Positions 19,291-28,682 of a DNA stretch of 64,000 nt are shown in pieces. The DNA is from Pirellulaceae bacterium. Its GTDB lineage: Bacteria > Planctomycetota > Planctomycetia > Pirellulales > Pirellulaceae. Every line of letters starts with the position of its first letter. Positions within the stretch are counted from its first letter, which is position 1. The stretch is taken from assembly GCA_023382975.1 (NCBI GenBank), contig JAHDXO010000030.1, positions 55,292-119,291 on the forward strand, written 5' to 3'. A program made the position numbers and the translations under genes. Under the pieces are notes generated by a model. That model was not told where the DNA came from. It saw only the letters and a list, made by a program, of their open reading frames with translations, and did not search any database.

Positions 19291-22173
19291 CTAGACTGAC
19301 AGTGAATCGAGGCGAAAACTCAACGCGGTGGAAATGGCGTCCGGCAAGGGAATGATTCCGTCGGAGTCGGGTGTGATCAAGCGAGCGACCTCGTCCTGCC
19401 CCATCACGATGCGGAACCACCTTTCACGATCCAACATCACCCGGTATTGCCGCTCGTCAGCCGTGCCGGCCAGGTACGGAAGATAGATATCGATGGGATG
19501 GCGATTCTCCGCCTTGCAACCCAAGCGGTCGATACGCCCGGTTCGTTGCTCGATCGTGCTCGGGTTCCAGTCCAGATCGTGATGAATGACGTGGCGGCAA
19601 AACCGCTGCAAATCCACGCCCTCGCCCATGACCTGACTGCACACTAGGATATCCGGGAGAAAGGGCGTGTTGAACGCCCGCATCAGGCGTACTCGAGTAT
19701 CGCGGCGAGTCGCGCCCATCGCCACCCGGACGTTGGGCAACGTCCCTTGCCCCGATTTCTCGTCCGTATCGTCGTCGTCATCGAGCTTCACTCCGATACC
19801 GCCGGTGCGAGTTCGTCCGGCGGCTTCCAAGTACCAATCGCGTTCTTCCGGACTCGAACAGCCAACGCACAAGAACTCGATGAATCCGTCGAATTTCCGG
19901 CGCAACGAAACGCCCGAGCCGTCACGATGATCCATGGTTTTCGCAACTGCTTCCGGTGCATCGATGTCGTCCACTTCGACGAAGGGAAAACAGCGGACCA
20001 ACGTCGTTTGCGTCCGCAGGAAACTCCGCATGACGTCTCTCAGATCGGCAAGTTGCTCGGGAAGAATCTGAGCTTTGTCGCATACCGCGGCGTGGGATCG
20101 CAGGATTTCTTCCAACGCTGCGTCGATCGCCCGTCGTCCTGGCGACGCACTTCGCTCGGCCGACTCCGACCGGTCGAAGTAGTTGTCTTGGATTCTGTCC
20201 AGCGTGCGTTTGATCTCTTCTGGCGTACGGCTTTGTCCACTGTCCTGAAACCGGCGCTGTGCATATACGATGATTCGTCGTTCGATCTCCCGGCTGATGT
20301 GAACGCGCAGGGCACGGCACGTGTGGCGGTAGAAGGCGAAGACAAGTACCTTCTCGCCCGTCTCCCACAAATCCACGGTTCTGCGGACGGTTGCATCGAT
20401 CTTGGGATGCATCGATCCGCTGCAATCTTTCAACGCTTCGTCGAACTCGTGCAAGTACCAACGGGAATGTGCCAAAGCCGCTGTAGCGACCAATTCCTCC
20501 TGTTCATCCTTTCCGGGATCATGGTTTTCGCGGGTGAACCGAAATGCCTCGAAAGACGACGACAGTGCTTCTCCCAACAAGTCCTGCCGTGGGTTGACGG
20601 CACTTCGCGCGGCGAGAAAGAAAGGCAGCAATTGCTGCGGCGGTATGCAGAGTCCGCTGGAACGGTCGCCACCAACGATAGCAGCGCCGTCCATGCGCCG
20701 GCGGCGACGGATGGGCGGATCGGTCCCGCCCCAGTAGTCGCCCTTGTTGTGTCGCACGATCCAGGGTTGCAGCGCCTGCTGAGCTGCATCGTGGCTGCAT
20801 TTCCCTGCATGGTATGCATCCACGACGGCTGCCTGCCGTTTGTTCATTGTCTCCCGAGGCAAGTGAAGCAGCCGGTTCCACCAAGCATCCCTGTCGCCGT
20901 CGCAATCGTCGGAAGTTAGCCTGCTCCAACTCTGCTGCAGGCGAATGGCACTTCGCTGGCTCTCGTTCAGACACTCGCTCAAGGCGTCCATTCTCCGGGG
21001 GAAGGCCTCGCGGCCTCCCAATTGACCGTCCCAACGAACGTCTTTGAACCGTTCGAGCACTCGGACCAACTCGTGGTGCCCGAGTTGGAAGGGCGTGGCG
21101 GTCAGGAACAGCATCCGGTCGAACGCCTTAGCCATGGCCCCGTCGCCGGTCCGCAGGACGTTTTCCAAGTCCGATCGGAACTGTCGGGCGAGAGCGGTCC
21201 CGGGGTTCTTGAGGTGATGTGCTTCGTCCATGACGAGCAGAGGCGACCGCCATCGTGCTTGGGCCAACAAGTCCTTCCAGAGTTCCTCTTCCGCCGCCCG
21301 CAATGCGACGCGTATCGCGTCCAGACGCTCCGACACACGGGCCTCTCCGCCGCGCGCCCGGATCGGCATCTCTTCCAGCTTCTGCGCCAGTGTTTTCAGA
21401 TCGACTCGCGGCAGGGTCCGAACCACGGCCTTGGGAACCGGGTCGTCCCCCAGTTTTTTCTGATCGTTTCGCACCGCTCTGTTGTAGGTGTCTTTCCAGG
21501 CTGCCGGGTCAATCCGAAGAAGCTCTTGCCAAAGCTCTTCTCCCTGTTCGTGGGCTCGCTCTTCGCCCAACGCTCCCAGCAATTCCCCCAGAAACCGGTG
21601 TATCTGGCGTTTCACTTGAATAAGCCGGCTGGCCTTGCCGCGCCCGTGGCGGCGCAGTGCTTCGGCGATCAGGGCCAGCCGCACCCATTTGTCCGTCTGA
21701 CGGCGGCTCATGGCGCCTTGAGCCAGAAAAATCAGATGGCATCGCTCGCGTGGAGAATCGTCCAGAAGCTTCATCAGATCAACGCTGTGCCGCGCCACCC
21801 CGTACCGGACGGCAGTCGCGTCCGTCAGTTCTTTGCGCGTGGCACGATCCCGATCTACCGCGCGGCGATTGTCCAGGTAGAGGTCGCAGAACGTGTGGAG
21901 ATCCTGCGTCCACTTGTCAATCAGATTCGCGGGAGCCATTACAATCACCGGACCGCGCGCGCTGAGAACTGCGTAGCAGTAGGCGATCGCCAGCGCGACG
22001 AACGTCTTGCCCATGCCGACCTCATCGGCCAAGATCACACCGGGCTGCGCGACCAGCCGCCGCAGAATCTCTTCGACTTCGGCACGCTGACGCTTCTGAT
22101 CCGCTTCCGGGACCCGCGAGTTGAGTCGCGTCCCTAGGACCAGTTCGGGCGGCGGACGATCGATCTTGCTCAT
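19291..22173 (-). CDS. Large SNF2/DEAH helicase of a three-gene operon
   Basis: A 960-residue superfamily 2 DNA-dependent ATPase. Walker A is LADEVGMGKT (about 48-57), motif II is DEAH (316-319, in LLVMDEAHHLKN), motif III is FLTATPF (356-362). The C-terminal helicase lobe ends with VMGEGVDLQ and STIEQRTGRIDRLG (motifs V and VI). About 250 residues separate Walker A from the DEAH box, much more than in core SNF2 enzymes, so a family-specific insert is present. ATG 22173 is chosen: GGAGG lies about 9 bases before it and its first bases overlap the stop of the PLD gene (ATGA). The operon of helicase, PLD nuclease-like protein and unknown protein resembles phage-defence loci such as DISARM, Mokosh or Azaca in content but I cannot assign it to one. 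Confidence 0.88.
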   Translation of the reverse strand: MSKIDRPPPELVLGTRLNSRVPEADQKRQRAEVEEILRRLVAQPGVILADEVGMGKTFVALAIAYCYAVLSARGPVIVMAPANLIDKWTQDLHTFCDLYLDNRRAVDRDRATRKELTDATAVRYGVARHSVDLMKLLDDSPRERCHLIFLAQGAMSRRQTDKWVRLALIAEALRRHGRGKASRLIQVKRQIHRFLGELLGALGEERAHEQGEELWQELLRIDPAAWKDTYNRAVRNDQKKLGDDPVPKAVVRTLPRVDLKTLAQKLEEMPIRARGGEARVSERLDAIRVALRAAEEELWKDLLAQARWRSPLLVMDEAHHLKNPGTALARQFRSDLENVLRTGDGAMAKAFDRMLFLTATPFQLGHHELVRVLERFKDVRWDGQLGGREAFPRRMDALSECLNESQRSAIRLQQSWSRLTSDDCDGDRDAWWNRLLHLPRETMNKRQAAVVDAYHAGKCSHDAAQQALQPWIVRHNKGDYWGGTDPPIRRRRRMDGAAIVGGDRSSGLCIPPQQLLPFFLAARSAVNPRQDLLGEALSSSFEAFRFTRENHDPGKDEQEELVATAALAHSRWYLHEFDEALKDCSGSMHPKIDATVRRTVDLWETGEKVLVFAFYRHTCRALRVHISREIERRIIVYAQRRFQDSGQSRTPEEIKRTLDRIQDNYFDRSESAERSASPGRRAIDAALEEILRSHAAVCDKAQILPEQLADLRDVMRSFLRTQTTLVRCFPFVEVDDIDAPEAVAKTMDHRDGSGVSLRRKFDGFIEFLCVGCSSPEERDWYLEAAGRTRTGGIGVKLDDDDDTDEKSGQGTLPNVRVAMGATRRDTRVRLMRAFNTPFLPDILVCSQVMGEGVDLQRFCRHVIHHDLDWNPSTIEQRTGRIDRLGCKAENRHPIDIYLPYLAGTADERQYRVMLDRERWFRIVMGQDEVARLITPDSDGIIPLPDAISTALSFRLDSLSV

Positions 22174-24272
22174 GATCGGCATTCCTCCAATATGCGTTCC
22201 CAAAAGAGCATAATCTGCGGCGATACCCGTCCGCGGCTGGCTTCCGTCTGATGATGCAGTCCGCCTGCAAGCTCGCTAAGGAACGCCCGATAAACTTCGT
22301 CAAAATCATTCTTCGGCAACGCTCCGTCGCTCGGCTGGTAGTCCACTTCGCGCAAGACGACCAGCAAGTCGGCAAGGTTCAGCAGTGCCTCGTCAGCCGA
22401 ACCATCTGTGGTGGTAAACTCGCGCACCAAGCGATCTGCAAGCGATTGAATGCCGATGATTCCCCGCAACCGCCAATCTAACGCCTGGCGTCCCCAAACG
22501 GGACGTTCGAGATTGGCACGCAACTGGGCGAGGAACCGCGACCGACGACGAATACGGTGCAAGAAGGTAGCCCGCAAGTCGTAACGCCGGAGTGGATCTA
22601 AGTCGATCGGCGTCGCCGTATCGAGATCGGGGGCATCCGAGTCGCCAGCCTTTCGCCTTGTCACGGCTCGAATCGCTGCGTTCGGATCGGCAGCGGCCAG
22701 AATCAAAAGCATGTCATCCGCGGACATCTGTTCAAGTTGCGAAGGAGGCGGCAGTGTGCTGCTGTCCTCGACGTTCAGAGGCAGAAACGCAACGCCATCC
22801 GACCAAAGTACGCGCAGTTTTTCCGGGGGCTCCAGGGGATTCCACGCCAGTTCGACGACCGGAGAACAACCGCTTTCGCGCCAATGGTATGCGGACAGCA
22901 ATTCCCGCTCGCCTTGATCATGTGCATGGATATGCCAGTCTTCCGGCAATCGCGGCGCGTCGAGCCGCAAAACGATTCGCCGCTCGTCTCCGGCACGATA
23001 GGTGGCAGCAAGGAATCCCGCCGGCAAGGACGGAGTGGACGCCGCGTCAGCCTCCTCGGGGTCTGGCCGATCCAGCCATTGAGCGGTTTCTGGCTGTTCG
23101 ACCACGTCCATCTCCGGCCACACGGCTTCCAACTGCGAAGCGTCACGACCGTAAGCCACACGGTCGACGATGGTGAGCAAGTTGGCCTCGGCGTTGCGGT
23201 TCTGCCCAACGCCCATTCCCGCAGAAGTGAAATTGGACGAGCCGATCATCAGGGCCGAATACTTCTCGGCGATCAAAGCCATCATTTTCGCGTGCCAGGG
23301 ACGTTGGTTCCTATCGGGGTCGGCCTCGGGCAGCATCTCGATGCTCACGCTGGCTTGATACAGCGACGGCGTCCGCAGCAAGGCTACGGGAGCGGCTAAT
23401 CGAAGAATCGCTGCCGAATCGGCGTCCCGAACCACCGGCACACAGAAGCAAACCTTCCGACTCCCGCCGCGTGCCATGAGCTTGCAGAGAGATGACGCTA
23501 CACGACTGGTGGCTTCGTCGGAATCGAAGAACGGCGACGCGATCCACGCCTCGTTCGGCGACCCGCCGCGCCGGCGACACTCCTGCACCGCGTTATCGAG
23601 GCCACTGCGGGCGGGGCCGCCGTCCTCGACAGCGGGAAGGGTAAACACCAAGTGCTGCCTAGTCCTTTCGCCTCGTCGTCTTTTCTTCCATCCCTCCACC
23701 CTCCGCTCGACTTCAGCAAGAAATCCCTCGGCTCGTTGAACCTCGGGAAGCCGTTCCGATGCGCCAGGCACGAATCGCACCAAGCTCCGCAGGAAGTCCA
23801 CCGCGGCAGCCAACAACTCAGCGTCTGCGTCTTCGGATGTCAAGTCCACGGCTCCGGCAACTTCGTAGTTGGTCCGGTAACCTGCCGCGGTCAGATTCGC
23901 TGATGCGACAATGATCCGGACGTGACGATGCCATGCCAGCAGGCTGATCTTGGCGTGTTGCTTGCCATGCGAAATCCGCACAGGTAACACGTCCCAGCGG
24001 AGCGAATGCGCTACTCCTGCTTGTGTATGGTCCACTAGGACGCCCGCGTACGCCCCGCCGAGACGGCTTTCGCGTTCCAGCAGAAAGGCCAAGTCCTCGC
24101 GATCCGGCTCGGATTCGATTTCCAGGAATCGGGCCAGACATTGCTCGTCAAACAGCTCCGGGGCAAACGTGTAAGTGCTTGCCAAACAACCGACGGCTTC
24201 ACCGGCGTCCTGCGGGGGCCTCCACAGTTCGAGCATTGCTCCAGTGTTCGGCGTTTTCTTACGTTTGCTCAT
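22170..24272 (-). CDS. Phospholipase D-like (HKD) protein
   Basis: A 700-residue protein with two PLD active-site motifs: H106-A-K108 with N126 (VASANLT) and H327-A-K329 with N347 (IGSSNFTS). The second histidine block ends with S/T-x-G as in PLD-type nucleases and cardiolipin synthases. No signal peptide or membrane segment is visible, so a cytoplasmic nuclease is more likely than a lipase. The C-terminal half (about 400-700) has no recognisable motif. Both ends overlap its neighbours by ATGA, so all three proteins are probably made in fixed ratio. A degraded second copy of part of this gene lies at 29068-29250. Confidence 0.85.
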   Translation of the reverse strand: MSKRKKTPNTGAMLELWRPPQDAGEAVGCLASTYTFAPELFDEQCLARFLEIESEPDREDLAFLLERESRLGGAYAGVLVDHTQAGVAHSLRWDVLPVRISHGKQHAKISLLAWHRHVRIIVASANLTAAGYRTNYEVAGAVDLTSEDADAELLAAAVDFLRSLVRFVPGASERLPEVQRAEGFLAEVERRVEGWKKRRRGERTRQHLVFTLPAVEDGGPARSGLDNAVQECRRRGGSPNEAWIASPFFDSDEATSRVASSLCKLMARGGSRKVCFCVPVVRDADSAAILRLAAPVALLRTPSLYQASVSIEMLPEADPDRNQRPWHAKMMALIAEKYSALMIGSSNFTSAGMGVGQNRNAEANLLTIVDRVAYGRDASQLEAVWPEMDVVEQPETAQWLDRPDPEEADAASTPSLPAGFLAATYRAGDERRIVLRLDAPRLPEDWHIHAHDQGERELLSAYHWRESGCSPVVELAWNPLEPPEKLRVLWSDGVAFLPLNVEDSSTLPPPSQLEQMSADDMLLILAAADPNAAIRAVTRRKAGDSDAPDLDTATPIDLDPLRRYDLRATFLHRIRRRSRFLAQLRANLERPVWGRQALDWRLRGIIGIQSLADRLVREFTTTDGSADEALLNLADLLVVLREVDYQPSDGALPKNDFDEVYRAFLSELAGGLHHQTEASRGRVSPQIMLFWERILEECRS

Positions 24273-25567
24273 GATAAATCCACAAAGAACCGGCGAACGG
24301 GCTTGCCCCGGTAGTCGTGAACGTAACGGCCAGGTTGAATCTCTCCGCTTGAATCACGATAGGCATGCCGGACGAAGATCCGATCGTGGCCAAGCCGATC
24401 AAACCACGGCCGTTTGCCCTCTGCTGATTTGCCTCGCTGCACGGTCTCGTGATGCGAGCACAGGTCAATCGCGCACTGCCCACCGTCCTTGGGTTCACGA
24501 AAGGACTGGAATCTGTTCTCGAAAAAATCCTGAAGCGGAACGTTCGGGACGGTCACGTTGCAGAGTGCTCGGTACGCCGCCTCAAATCGTTCGTGCAAAT
24601 CGCAAACGCTTTGCTCGAAACTAGGACACCGAGCGATTTCGCGCACGGCAAACCCGTGAACATCCCGCCGCGCGGCCTCGATCCTCATCACGTCGAAAGC
24701 GTCTTGCAAGCTGCGGGCGAACGCTTCGTAGGACCGGATCCCGGCAATCAACGGCCGGTACGAGGGTTCATGCTGCTGGAGCCTGTCGTGCAGCAACTCT
24801 TCCCGGAATTCACTGTCATCGAACTCCGCCTGGAGTCGCCAAATCGCCGGCAACGCGCCCAATCGCCGCTGGTCGGTGGCATGGAGCAGGCTTCGCAGAA
24901 ACCGCTTTTCCCGCGACTTGCACGTGGAAGGAGCCAGAGCGTGGGCTAGTTCGGCCCAAGCATCGTTGCTCCAGTTTGGTCGTGTCCGCGGCGGCTTCTC
25001 CGCCAGACTGCGGCGGACAGCCGCCGACCAGCGAGCCAGCATAGGCCGTACGTCCGAGACGCCGGCATGTCCCAAGTCGCGTGCCCAAGCATCCACCAAT
25101 TCTTCCGCGTTCGGCCCCGGCCCCAGATGAACGTCAACCAGACCAAGGTGGATGGCAAGTCTCTTGTACACACCGTGGAACCCAAAGATCCTGGGCGTCT
25201 TCAAGTAACTGCACGCGTCGAGATACCCGTGTTGTTCAAACGCACGTCGCGTCACCAGCGTACCCGGAACACCTCGGACGTCGTCGTCTTCGCCCATCGC
25301 CCGGATCAACGCCTCCACAACGAGCCATTCCCAAACCAAAGCGGGCGACGCATCGCGGTGTCGCGGATCGTCTTCCATTCCTTCGGTGACCAGCGAGCCC
25401 ACTGTCATCGCAGTAAGAAACCGGATCCGTTGCATCCGTTCGCGGACTGCCGGAACCAGTTGCACCGCCAATTGGTCAGCAATCTGGTAGAGCCCAAGGG
25501 GATCGAGTGCGCCTTCGCTCGTCCCCGGCGGGTCGTAGCTGGTCAGAAATGGGAGCGTGGTAACCAT
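24269..25567 (-). CDS. Unknown 432-residue protein, first gene of the helicase/PLD operon
   Basis: I do not recognise this family. The protein starts VTTLPFLTSYDPPGTSEG, is largely helical, has no signal or membrane segment, and carries a charged C-terminal block with HHETVQRGKS and a HDRIFVRHAY segment near residues 370-400. It would be the first gene of the operon; its stop overlaps the start of the PLD gene by ATGA. In comparable helicase/PLD defence operons the extra subunit often senses the trigger or binds DNA, but nothing in this sequence shows that. No clear ribosome site precedes ATG 25567. Confidence 0.75.
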   Translation of the reverse strand: MVTTLPFLTSYDPPGTSEGALDPLGLYQIADQLAVQLVPAVRERMQRIRFLTAMTVGSLVTEGMEDDPRHRDASPALVWEWLVVEALIRAMGEDDDVRGVPGTLVTRRAFEQHGYLDACSYLKTPRIFGFHGVYKRLAIHLGLVDVHLGPGPNAEELVDAWARDLGHAGVSDVRPMLARWSAAVRRSLAEKPPRTRPNWSNDAWAELAHALAPSTCKSREKRFLRSLLHATDQRRLGALPAIWRLQAEFDDSEFREELLHDRLQQHEPSYRPLIAGIRSYEAFARSLQDAFDVMRIEAARRDVHGFAVREIARCPSFEQSVCDLHERFEAAYRALCNVTVPNVPLQDFFENRFQSFREPKDGGQCAIDLCSHHETVQRGKSAEGKRPWFDRLGHDRIFVRHAYRDSSGEIQPGRYVHDYRGKPVRRFFVDLS

Positions 25568-25844
25568 AGGTTGATTTCAACGCAGGAGAGGGCTCGCACA
25601 ACATTTCCGATTCAGCGTTCCGACTATCGCACTTCCAGTGAAATCATGCAAGACGCCTGGTGGACTGACTATCAAGTCGCGCATTCACCCGAGAAATAGG
25701 CGAACTCGCCAGGCTCGGGCGGAGATGTATGACGACCGCATGACAAGACGGCCAGAATTTTGGCGACTCGGCAACTAGCAATTTCCGAACTGGCTACTTG
25801 GACCGACGACGAAAGTGATGCATGAGCAATTGTGTTTTGCAGTC
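25568..25844. promoter_or_regulatory. Presumed promoter region of the helicase/PLD operon
   Basis: 277 bases between the operon start and the duplicated VWA gene fragment, less GC-rich than the flanks. The operon promoter must lie here or further right. I see no palindromic operator and give no -35/-10 assignment. Confidence 0.3.
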
Positions 25845-25871
25845 ACGGCCAATCCTGTGGCAGCGGGCGGT

Positions 25872-26082
25872 TTACACCAAGCCCCATTTCTTTCGCAGGG
25901 CCCATTCAGCGGTCAGGAGGGCGACCAGCAGGATGAGCAGGGTCCAGGCGTCGCGGGGCGTGTCGGCCAATTGCCACTTGGTTTGAATCTCGATGTCCAT
26001 CTCGGGTGGCTGGTCCCGCAATTGTTCGAGCAGAGCGGGCAATTGCTCGGGCGCGATCAACCGACCGCCGGCCTCCTGGGGC
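25872..26082 (-). pseudogene. Duplicated 3' end of the VWA-type membrane protein gene
   Basis: The encoded 62 residues (ending TAEWALRKKWGLV) match the last 62 residues of the intact gene at 29295-31562 with about six differences, and the DNA is similar over roughly 25845-26082 and 29258-29504, including about 30 bases beyond the stop codon. Homology stops abruptly at a CCTCCTGGG/CTTCCTGGG sequence. The rest of the gene is absent, so this is a displaced or duplicated fragment. It marks an insertion or duplication boundary of the accessory island. Confidence 0.85.
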
Positions 26083-26159
26083 CGGCACCAGAGGCCACGC
26101 GAAACCAGTATGGCGTGAAAAACCCCTGGGGAGGATGCCGGCGTCGGTCGACATGGTCT

Positions 26160-27238
26160 TCATGGCTCCTCCCCGGAACGTGGCGATCGTGGCTTCTTCT
26201 GGGTCGGCTTTTTCGGCTCCTTTCCCTGCTCTTCGATCTTCTTCAATTCATCAAGCGTCTGGTCGAAATGTTCATCGACGGGTTGCGGCAGCGCTGCCCG
26301 GACGCAGTAGTGCTCGAATTCGGCTTCCGCTTTGGCCACAGCGTTTTCGTGCGAGATCTTGCCGGTGTGCGTCAAAATGTCTCGATCGCTCAGGCGGAGG
26401 AAGTCGTCGAGCTTCTCGTCCAGTCGGCCATGTACATCGGCCGCCGGTTCAATGCCTGCAACTCGGCAAATTCCAGGTACGCGGTCACGATGCGGTTCAG
26501 TACGTTGAGTTCGTCGGCATTCAGGTAATTTTTTGCGATGGCGACGTCCGTTTTCCGCGGCCGGTTGCCAGCCCAGGACGTCAGCCCCATTCGAGGCAGT
26601 CCCGCGTCGGCCCGGCGGTGGATCACTTCGGCCGCGGTCTGCCCATGCGCTGCCCAGTGCACCTTGTTGTGAACGGTCTTGAAGAAGAACTGCGAGGCCT
26701 CGGTGGACGGGTCGTAATCAATGCTGGTGGCATAGATGTCGAGCACCTTGCGCCAGAAGACCCGCTCGGACGAGCGGATGTCGCGGATGCGGGCGAGCAG
26801 TTCTTCGAAGTAGTTCCCGCCGCCTGCGCGCTTCAGCCGATCGTCGTCCAGGGTGAAACCCTTGATGAGGTATTCCCGCAGACGCTCGGTGGCCCAGATG
26901 CGGAACTGCGTGCCGCGATGGGACTTGACGCGGTATCCGACGGAAATAATCACGTCCAGGTTGTAGTACTCGACCTGGTAGGTCTTCTGGTCCGCGGCAG
27001 TTGTTGCAAAAACTGCAACAACTGACTCTCGCCGCAACTCCCGTTCTTCAAACAGGTTAGAGACATGCCGGGAGATGACCGACTTGTCGCGCTGGAATAG
27101 ATCGGCCATCTGGTTGATTGACAGCCAGACCGTCTCGCCCGCGAATCGGACTTCGATCCGCGTCGAGCCGTTCTCGGACTGAAAGAGGATAAATTCGCCC
27201 GAATTGGGAGATGCCGGTGCGGGCAGGTTATTGCTCAT
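26160..27238 (-). pseudogene. rhuM: rhuM-like gene broken by a frameshift
   Basis: RhuM (virulence protein) family members are about 340-350 residues, often beside type I restriction genes. The first part, 27238 down to 26390, encodes 282 residues (NNLPAPASPNSGEF, then SINQMADLFQRDKS, VSNLFEERELR, YNLDVIISVGYRVKS) and runs into a false end after MYMADWT. The other frame continues exactly where the family should, with EKLDDFLRLSDRDILTHTGK, down to the stop at 26160. One missing base near 26433 explains both. The tail is rich in K, P and R like that of the DUF1016 neighbour. It could be a real null allele or a sequencing error. The stop codon overlaps a further ATG (26163), so one more gene once followed. 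Confidence 0.85.
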
Positions 27239-27291
27239 GCCGGCTCCTTCGGTGAAAATCCCAGGCTCGACAGGTTCTTCAGTTTGCTCAT
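27235..27291 (-). pseudogene. Short ORF copying the hsdM C-terminus
   Basis: This 18-codon ORF encodes SKLKNLSSLGFSPKEPA, nearly the same as the end of the hsdM relic at 28502-28682 (MKNLSSLGFSPKESA). It overlaps the DUF1016 stop and the rhuM start, each by ATGA. It looks like the tail of an hsdM copy kept after deletion of the gene body, and may now only serve to couple translation of DUF1016 and rhuM. Confidence 0.7.
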
Positions 27292-28505
27292 CGATTCTCC
27301 CGGGAACGTGGTGCTCTCCGCTTCTTGTTCGACGGCCTGCCCTTCGATTCTCTTGGGCTAGTCTGTTTTTCTTCGTCCGCCACTGGTTTCACCGCCGCCA
27401 ATTCTGCTTCAATTTCCTCGACGGTGGGCAGGGCGGATTGAAGGCTTGCTGGCAGGGCACGGGTCAGTTCGTAGCTCGCGACACCGATCGGTTTGTCGAT
27501 GCCCCGGAGCGCATATTCCGCCAGGACGCGGTCGTTGGTCTGGCAGAGGATCAGGCCGATGGTCGGCTGGTCCGTCGCGTGCCGCAATTGATCATCCACG
27601 ACGTTGCAGTAGAAATTCAGCTTGCCGGAGTACTCGGGTTTGAATTTACCCTTCTTCAGGTCGATGACAACAAAGGCCCGCAACCGAAGGTGATAGAACA
27701 GCAGGTCGATGTAGAAGTCGTCGTCGCCGACGGCGATCGCGTACTGGCGGCCGACAAACGCGAATCCCTGGCCAAGTTCCAGCAGGAACTTTTCCAGGTG
27801 GCGAATGAGTCCGGTTTCAAGTTCCCGCTCGTGGAATGGTTCTTCCAGCGTGAGGAAATCGAATATGTACGGGTCTTTCAGCGTCTGCTGGGCGAGATCG
27901 GATTGCGGGCTGGGCAACCGTTGTTCGAAATTGCTCACCGCCTGCCCCTGTCGGCGGTGGGCGTCCGTATCGATCATCACGGCGAGCACGTCGCGGCTCC
28001 ATCCATTGGCGAGCGTCTGCTGCATGTACCAGAATCGAGTCGCCGCCTCCTTGACCTTCTCCAGCAGCAATGCGTGGTGCCCCCAGGGGACGGACCAGAG
28101 GATTGGCTCGGATGCCACTCTCAATTGTGCCACGGCCTGTGGCACTTTTTCGGCCTGCGCAATTTGTGCCACAGCCTGCGGCACAATTCGTGTATTTTGG
28201 GGATAGGCTCGATAGAAAGCCAACATGCGTTTGATATTCCGTTCCGAAAAACCCTTCACTTCGGGGAGTTCGTTCTTCAGTTCCAAGGCAAGCTTGGGAA
28301 TGACACCCGCTCCCCAGCCTTCCGCTTGCTGCCGCTGGTCGATCATGCGGCCGATGTCCCAGTACAGGCGAACCAGTTCGGCGTTGACGGAGGTCATCGC
28401 CCGCGTCTGGGCGGTCTGGATGCGAAGCTTGACCTCCGACAGCAGATCGGCGAACCCGCTCGGCAGCGATGCTGATGATGCCCGTGCTGGAAGCTTCTTA
28501 CTCAT
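27288..28505 (-). CDS. DUF1016 (YhcG-type) PD-(D/E)xK nuclease
   Basis: A 405-residue protein. The N-terminal DUF1016_N domain is clear (LVRLYWDIGRMIDQRQ, then LKGF-like PEVKGFSERNIKRM, then SVPWGHHALLL), and the C-terminal nuclease domain holds FYIDLLFYHLRLRAFVVIDLK (catalytic D, then D-x-K). Residues about 120-145 contain a PQAVAQ repeat typical of the family. Such proteins accompany type I restriction-modification loci. The start at 28505 overlaps the stop of the hsdM relic. The tail (about 375-405) is rich in K and R. Confidence 0.88.
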   Translation of the reverse strand: MSKKLPARASSASLPSGFADLLSEVKLRIQTAQTRAMTSVNAELVRLYWDIGRMIDQRQQAEGWGAGVIPKLALELKNELPEVKGFSERNIKRMLAFYRAYPQNTRIVPQAVAQIAQAEKVPQAVAQLRVASEPILWSVPWGHHALLLEKVKEAATRFWYMQQTLANGWSRDVLAVMIDTDAHRRQGQAVSNFEQRLPSPQSDLAQQTLKDPYIFDFLTLEEPFHERELETGLIRHLEKFLLELGQGFAFVGRQYAIAVGDDDFYIDLLFYHLRLRAFVVIDLKKGKFKPEYSGKLNFYCNVVDDQLRHATDQPTIGLILCQTNDRVLAEYALRGIDKPIGVASYELTRALPASLQSALPTVEEIEAELAAVKPVADEEKQTSPRESKGRPSNKKRRAPRSRENR

Positions 28506-28682
28506 GCCGATTCCTTCGGGGAAAATCCCAGGCTCGAAAGGTTCTTCATGATCGCCTTCTCCAGTTTGACCCCCTCCTTGAACTGACGGTCGAGTGTGTT
28601 CATCAGCCGCCGCCCAGAGCTTCTCCTCGAAGCCCAGATTGGCACCCTTCCCGGATTTTTCTGCAGGTTTTTTCCGAGCCAT
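28502..28682 (-). pseudogene. hsdM: hsdM relic: only the two ends of a type I methyltransferase remain
   Basis: From ATG 28682 the frame reads ARKKPAEKSGKGANLGF then EEKLWAAAD, the standard N-terminus of HsdM. It then jumps, in another frame, to LDRQFKEGVKLEKAIMKN and LSSLGFSPKESA, the standard HsdM C-terminus. Hundreds of residues, including the methyltransferase N-P-P-F/Y motif, are deleted and the junction is out of frame. No hsdR or hsdS gene is present in the window. The type I system is therefore dead and its accessory genes are left over. Confidence 0.85.

Noticed and set aside
19747..20919. 390-codon plus-strand frame inside the helicase gene
   Set aside because: Mirror frame of the helicase, which carries all SF2 motifs on the minus strand.
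28101..28200. Short tandem repeat that might suggest a CRISPR or satellite
   Set aside because: It encodes the PQAVAQ repeat of the DUF1016 protein and is coding sequence.
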